Shown here in pieces: positions 5,535 through 8,994 of a stretch of 8,994 nt of DNA. The position numbers were made by a program, and so were the translations under genes. This DNA comes from Clostridiales bacterium UBA3705. GTDB taxonomy: Bacteria; Bacillota_A; Clostridia; Oscillospirales; Oscillospiraceae. Below the pieces are notes generated by a model. It was given only the letters and a program-made list of their open reading frames with translations, did no database searches and was not told the DNA's origin. The stretch's first letter is position 1; each line of letters starts with the position of its first letter. The stretch is taken from positions 1 to 8,994 of the forward strand of contig DFIE01000105.1 of the NCBI GenBank assembly GCA_002372735.1. The letters are read 5' to 3'.

Positions 5535-8174
5535 TTACTTCGCCTCGTACCAGGAGCCGCCCAGCTTGGCCTCTGCAACGAGGGGGACGGAGAGGGACGC
5601 GGCGGATTCCATCTCCCGGGTGACCAGGCTGGTAACAGTCATGGCCTCTTCCATGGGGCACTCCACAATCAGCTCATCATGAACCTGGAGCACCAGGCGG
5701 GCCTGCAGGCCCTCCCGCTCCAGGGCGTCCTCCACCCGAAGCATGGCCAGCTTGATAATATCCGCAGCTGTGCCCTGGATGGGGGAATTCATTGCCATCC
5801 GCTCCGCTGCCTGGCGGACCATATATTTCCCGTCCTTCAATTCGGGCAGATAGCGTCTTCTGCCATAGAGAGTTGAGACATAGCCATCCCGACGCCCCTG
5901 CTCCACCACGGCGGACATAAAGTCACGGACGCCGTGATATTTTTCCAGGTAGCTGTCAATATAGGCCTTGGCCTCCTGGCGGCTGACGCCGATGTCCTCC
6001 GCCAGGGAGAACTCAGAAATGCCGTAGACAATGCCGAAGTTTACCGCCTTGGCGTTGCGGCGCTGCTGGGGCGTCACCTGGTCAAAAGGTACCCCAAACA
6101 CCTGGGACGCTGTGACCCGGTGCACATCCTCCCCGGAGCGGAAGGCCTCCTGCATGGCATGGTCGTCCGCCATGTGGGCAAGGACCCGCAGCTCAATCTG
6201 GCTGTAATCTGCGTCCACAAAGACCCAGCCCTCCCTGGGGACAAACATCTTGCGGATCTCTGCGCCCAGGTCTGTACGCACGGGGATATTCTGCAGGTTG
6301 GGATCTGTAGAGGACAGGCGGCCCGTGGCCGTCACGGTGTTCTGGAAGGTGGTGCGCACCCGGCCGTCCGGGCCCACCACCTTGAGCAACCCCTCTGCAT
6401 AGGTGGCCTGGAGCTTGGTCAGGGTGCGATAGTCCATGATCTCCAGGATGATGGGGTGCTTGCCCTTGAGCTTCTCCAGTACCTCCACATTGGTGGAGTA
6501 TCCGGTCTTGGTCTTTTTGATCACCGGCAGGCCCAGCTTATCAAAGAGAATCTCTCCCAGCTTGCGGGTGGAGTTGATGTTAAACTCCTCCCCAGCCAGG
6601 CGATAGATCTCCTGCTGGCAGGCGGCGATTCGGGTGCGCAGCGCCTGGTCAAAGCGCTCCAGGGCATCGGTATCCACCCTGACACCCTCCACCTCCATCC
6701 GGGCCAGTACCCCGCACAGGGGCAGATCCATTCCCTCATACACCTGCCCCGCGTTCTGCTCCGCCAGGCGGGCAGAGAGCCCGGGCACCAAAGCCAGCAC
6801 CCCGGCAGCCCGGGCGGCGTGGAAGGCGGCCTCCGCCTCCTGCTCGGACAGACCCCGGGCGGTCAGCTCTGGCATCGTGGGCAGGCTCAGCCGGCACTCA
6901 TCCAGCGCCAGGCGCTCCAGCTCGTACTTTCCCCTGGCGGCGTCCAGCACATAGGCAGCCACTTCTGTGTCAAAGACAATGCCGTTATCCGGCAGGCAGC
7001 GCTCCAAAAGCCCCCGTCTGAGCTCTTTGGAGCCGTGACAGGCCAGGGGAATTTTGCCGGAGAACAGCCGGGAGAGCGCTTTCTCCAGGTCCAGGCCCAG
7101 ATGCTGCCGACAGAGGATAGCCTGTTCAGTGCCGGCATCAAGGGCAACCAGTTCCAGCTCCTCTGACGCAGACAGCGCGACCCGCTGGGCGCCTTCCAGA
7201 TGCTGCAGCAGTGCCAGGGCCTGGTCCAGATCCTGTATATACCGGCAAACAGGCGCATCTGCAGCGGGGGCTGCATCAGGATGGGTCTCATTGGCCGGCA
7301 CTGGAGCCCGCAAATGATACTTATCAATCAGCTTGATGAACTCCAGCCGGAGGAACAGCGCATACAGCGCCTGTCGGTCCGGTTCATGGAGCAGCACTGC
7401 CTCTTGGTCCAGCTCCACAGGGGCGTCCAGACGGATGGTGGCAAGCTCATAGCTGAGCTCGGCGCTCTGCTTGCCGTTCAGGAGCTTTTCGTACAGCTTG
7501 CCCTTCATATTCTTGGGGGTAAGGTTCTCATAGACCCCCGAGAGCGTCCCATAGCGCAGCAGCAGGTCTGTGGCAGTCTTAGGCCCCACACCGGCTACAC
7601 CGGGGATGTTGTCAGAGCTGTCGCCCATCAGGCTTTTCAGGTCAATGAGCCGGAGGGGGGCAAAGCCGTATTCCTGGGTAAATAAGCTCTTGTCATAAAG
7701 GGTGGCGTTGGTCTGGCCGCCCTTGGTAACCACCAGCTTCACCCGGACATGGTCGTCAATCAGCTGGAGGCTGTCCCGATCGCCGGTGACAATGACGCTG
7801 TCCCAGCCCAGGGCCCCGGCCTGCTTGGCCAGGGTGCCGATCACATCATCCGCCTCCCAACCCTGGACGGCATAGATGGGAATGTTCATGGCCCGGAGCA
7901 CGTCCTTCATCACCGGCATCTGCTGGGCCAGCTCCTCGGGCATACCGTGGCGGGTAGCCTTGTAGCCCTCATAGCGCAGATGCCGGAAGGTGGGTCCATG
8001 GAGATCGAAGGCCACACAAAGGGCGTCAGGCTGCTCCTGGGCGCGCATCTTCTCCAGGATATTCAGAAAGCCGAAGATGGCGTTGGTGTACTCTCCGTTT
8101 TTGGTGGTCAGCAGCCGCACGCCGTAAAAGGCGCGGTTGATGATGCTGTTGCCGTCAAGAATCATGAGCTTCAT
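5535..8174 (-). CDS. polA: DNA polymerase I, inactive proofreading domain
   Basis: This 879-residue polymerase acts in gap filling, Okazaki-fragment maturation and repair. The N-terminal 5'-3' exonuclease (about 1-290) is intact: Asp7 in MILDGNS, FDLHGPTFRH (56-65), EADD (107-110), TGDRD (130-134), and LMGDSSDNIPGVAGVGPKTA (182-201). The polymerase domain (about 480-879) is intact too: TATGRLSSTDPNLQNIP (615-631), metal Asp655 in DADYSQIELRVLAH, the O-helix RRNAKAVNFGIVYG (705-718), and QVHDE with Asp833. The middle 3'-5' exonuclease (about 305-475) is degenerate: the DxE motif is replaced by ALSASEELEL (333-342), and the later acidic motifs are also lost. Such loss is usual in Firmicutes Pol I. 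The open frame extends to 8420, but the start is ATG at 8174: the family begins MKLMILDGNS and GGGAGGA lies 6 nt ahead. The upstream extension is cysS read out of frame. Confidence 0.98.
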   Translation of the reverse strand: MKLMILDGNSIINRAFYGVRLLTTKNGEYTNAIFGFLNILEKMRAQEQPDALCVAFDLHGPTFRHLRYEGYKATRHGMPEELAQQMPVMKDVLRAMNIPIYAVQGWEADDVIGTLAKQAGALGWDSVIVTGDRDSLQLIDDHVRVKLVVTKGGQTNATLYDKSLFTQEYGFAPLRLIDLKSLMGDSSDNIPGVAGVGPKTATDLLLRYGTLSGVYENLTPKNMKGKLYEKLLNGKQSAELSYELATIRLDAPVELDQEAVLLHEPDRQALYALFLRLEFIKLIDKYHLRAPVPANETHPDAAPAADAPVCRYIQDLDQALALLQHLEGAQRVALSASEELELVALDAGTEQAILCRQHLGLDLEKALSRLFSGKIPLACHGSKELRRGLLERCLPDNGIVFDTEVAAYVLDAARGKYELERLALDECRLSLPTMPELTARGLSEQEAEAAFHAARAAGVLALVPGLSARLAEQNAGQVYEGMDLPLCGVLARMEVEGVRVDTDALERFDQALRTRIAACQQEIYRLAGEEFNINSTRKLGEILFDKLGLPVIKKTKTGYSTNVEVLEKLKGKHPIILEIMDYRTLTKLQATYAEGLLKVVGPDGRVRTTFQNTVTATGRLSSTDPNLQNIPVRTDLGAEIRKMFVPREGWVFVDADYSQIELRVLAHMADDHAMQEAFRSGEDVHRVTASQVFGVPFDQVTPQQRRNAKAVNFGIVYGISEFSLAEDIGVSRQEAKAYIDSYLEKYHGVRDFMSAVVEQGRRDGYVSTLYGRRRYLPELKDGKYMVRQAAERMAMNSPIQGTAADIIKLAMLRVEDALEREGLQARLVLQVHDELIVECPMEEAMTVTSLVTREMESAASLSVPLVAEAKLGGSWYEAK

Positions 8175-8180
8175 GGTGCT

Positions 8181-8202
8181 TCCTCCCCTGCCCGGCGGGC
8201 AG
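8181..8202 (-). promoter_or_regulatory. polA ribosome binding site next to a small hairpin
   Basis: GGGAGGA (8181-8187) lies 6 nt before the polA ATG and fixes that start. Immediately upstream, CTGCCC (8188-8193) and GGGCAG (8197-8202) form a perfect 6-bp GC stem with a 3-nt loop, directly abutting the ribosome binding site. There is no U run, so it is not a terminator. It may modulate ribosome access or simply reflect a GC-rich spacer. Confidence 0.55.
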
Positions 8203-8211
8203 ATGTGTGAA

Positions 8212-8994
8212 TCAGATCCGCTTCCAGCGGGCTCCCTGGGGGGTGTCGATAATCTCAATGCCCCGGGCCTTGAGCTCGTCCCGAATGCGGTCGGCCTCGG
8301 CAAAGTTTTTGGCCTTCTTTGCGGCGGCGCGGGCAGCAAGGGCAGCCTCAATTTCGGGGTCGTGCTCGGTCTCCGCCTCGGCCTTGGCCCGCTCGTCCCG
8401 CTTAGCCTGGGCGGCGGCAATCAGATTCAGCCCCAGCACCCGGTCAAAGTCCGCAATGGCGGCCAGCTTGGTGTGATCGTTGGTCTTGGCCTTGAGCACG
8501 TCGTACAGGGCGGTGATGCCAAGAGAGGTGTTCAGGTCCGCGTCCATTCCCTTCATAAACCGTGCCTTCAGCTGGGCCAGCACCGCTTGGTCAATCTCCC
8601 CCTCCGCCTGGGGATCCAGGGTGGAGAGCTTATCCACCAGCTTGCCATAGGCCGCTGCTGCGTTGTCCAGGTTCTCCCAGGAAAAGACCAGGTTCTTGCG
8701 GTAGTGGCTCTGCAGGCAGAAGAAACGATAGGCAATGGGATCGTAGCCCTTCTGCTCCAAAAGGCTGACGGTGAGGAATTCCCCGGAGGACTTGGACATC
8801 TTACCGGCAGTGGTGTTCAGGTGCAGCACATGGAACCAGTAGTTGACCCACTTGTGGCCGAGATAAGCCTCAGACTGGGCAATCTCATTGGTGTGGTGGG
8901 GGAAGGCATTGTCAATGCCGCCGCAGTGGATGTCCATGTCCTCGCCCAGGTGTTTCAGAGAGATGCCCGTGCACTCAATGTGCCAGCCGGGATA
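8212..8994 (-). CDS. cysS: Cysteinyl-tRNA synthetase, C-terminal part (5' end beyond window)
   Basis: The window holds the last 260 residues of a class I cysteinyl-tRNA synthetase, which charges tRNA-Cys with cysteine. The frame is open to the right edge and starts inside YPGWHIECTG, whose Cys is a ligand of the active-site zinc. The next zinc-site segment, GGIDNAFPHHTNEIAQSEA, supplies the His and Glu ligands. KMSKSSGEF is the KMSKS ATP-binding loop. The remainder is the helical tRNA-binding region, with an Ala/Lys/Glu-rich helix and the typical ending IIDTPQGARWKRI. From the zinc Cys to the end is close to the E. coli enzyme (about 252 residues), so the C-terminus is complete. The start codon, HIGH motif and promoter lie outside. 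Its stop is 37 nt before polA with no terminator between, so the two are probably cotranscribed. Confidence 0.98.
   Translation of the reverse strand, partial: YPGWHIECTGISLKHLGEDMDIHCGGIDNAFPHHTNEIAQSEAYLGHKWVNYWFHVLHLNTTAGKMSKSSGEFLTVSLLEQKGYDPIAYRFFCLQSHYRKNLVFSWENLDNAAAAYGKLVDKLSTLDPQAEGEIDQAVLAQLKARFMKGMDADLNTSLGITALYDVLKAKTNDHTKLAAIADFDRVLGLNLIAAAQAKRDERAKAEAETEHDPEIEAALAARAAAKKAKNFAEADRIRDELKARGIEIIDTPQGARWKRI

Noticed and set aside
5934..7166. Long plus-strand open frame of 410 codons opposite polA
   Set aside because: It lies wholly inside an intact polA. GC-rich antisense frames of this length are expected, no domain is recognisable, and the composition looks like a shadow.
8175..8420. 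Possible 82-residue N-terminal extension of PolA
   Set aside because: The extension is cysS read in another frame. PolA proteins begin at MKLMILDGNS, and a strong ribosome binding site precedes the ATG at 8174.

Overview
The window looks like ordinary chromosomal core sequence from a GC-rich member of the Clostridia. The best guess is an Oscillospiraceae-type gut anaerobe. This rests on the visibly GC-rich coding sequence, a Firmicutes-style PolA without a working proofreading domain, strong AGGAGG-like ribosome binding sites, and a beta-helix 'carbohydrate-binding' lipoprotein of a type common in gut clostridia. The taxon is an inference; no rRNA gene is present. All seven genes are on the minus strand, so transcription runs from high to low coordinates. 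I see no mobile elements, CRISPR arrays, tRNA or rRNA genes.

There appear to be three transcription units. (1) A housekeeping operon enters from the right edge: cysS (3' part) - polA - rimI - tsaD - an uncharacterised 152-residue basic protein. Gaps are 37, 20, -4 and 10 nt, and it ends in a strong intrinsic terminator at 3524-3568. Three of the genes serve translation: Cys-tRNA charging, ribosomal protein acetylation, and t6A modification of tRNA. polA sits among them with no obvious functional link. (2) A monocistronic gene at 1430-3433 encodes a secreted lipoprotein with a repetitive beta-helix body (PF14262/DUF4353-like) and a 100-residue Gly/Pro-rich tail containing a 66-bp tandem repeat. 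Its promoter has a -10 box, no good -35 box, and a direct repeat placed like an OmpR-family response-regulator site. (3) A two-gene unit encodes a stand-alone DEDDh exonuclease and a SIMPL-domain protein that overlap by 13 nt. It has its own promoter and ends in a perfect palindromic terminator at the left edge.

The coding and regulatory features account for almost all of the sequence. No stretch over 300 bases lacks a gene; the longest gaps, 1251-1429 and 3434-3570, hold promoters and terminators. I do not see a new multi-gene system here. The points most worth checking are the putative response-regulator site in front of the lipoprotein, its repeat-bearing tail, and the unassigned last gene of the tsaD operon.
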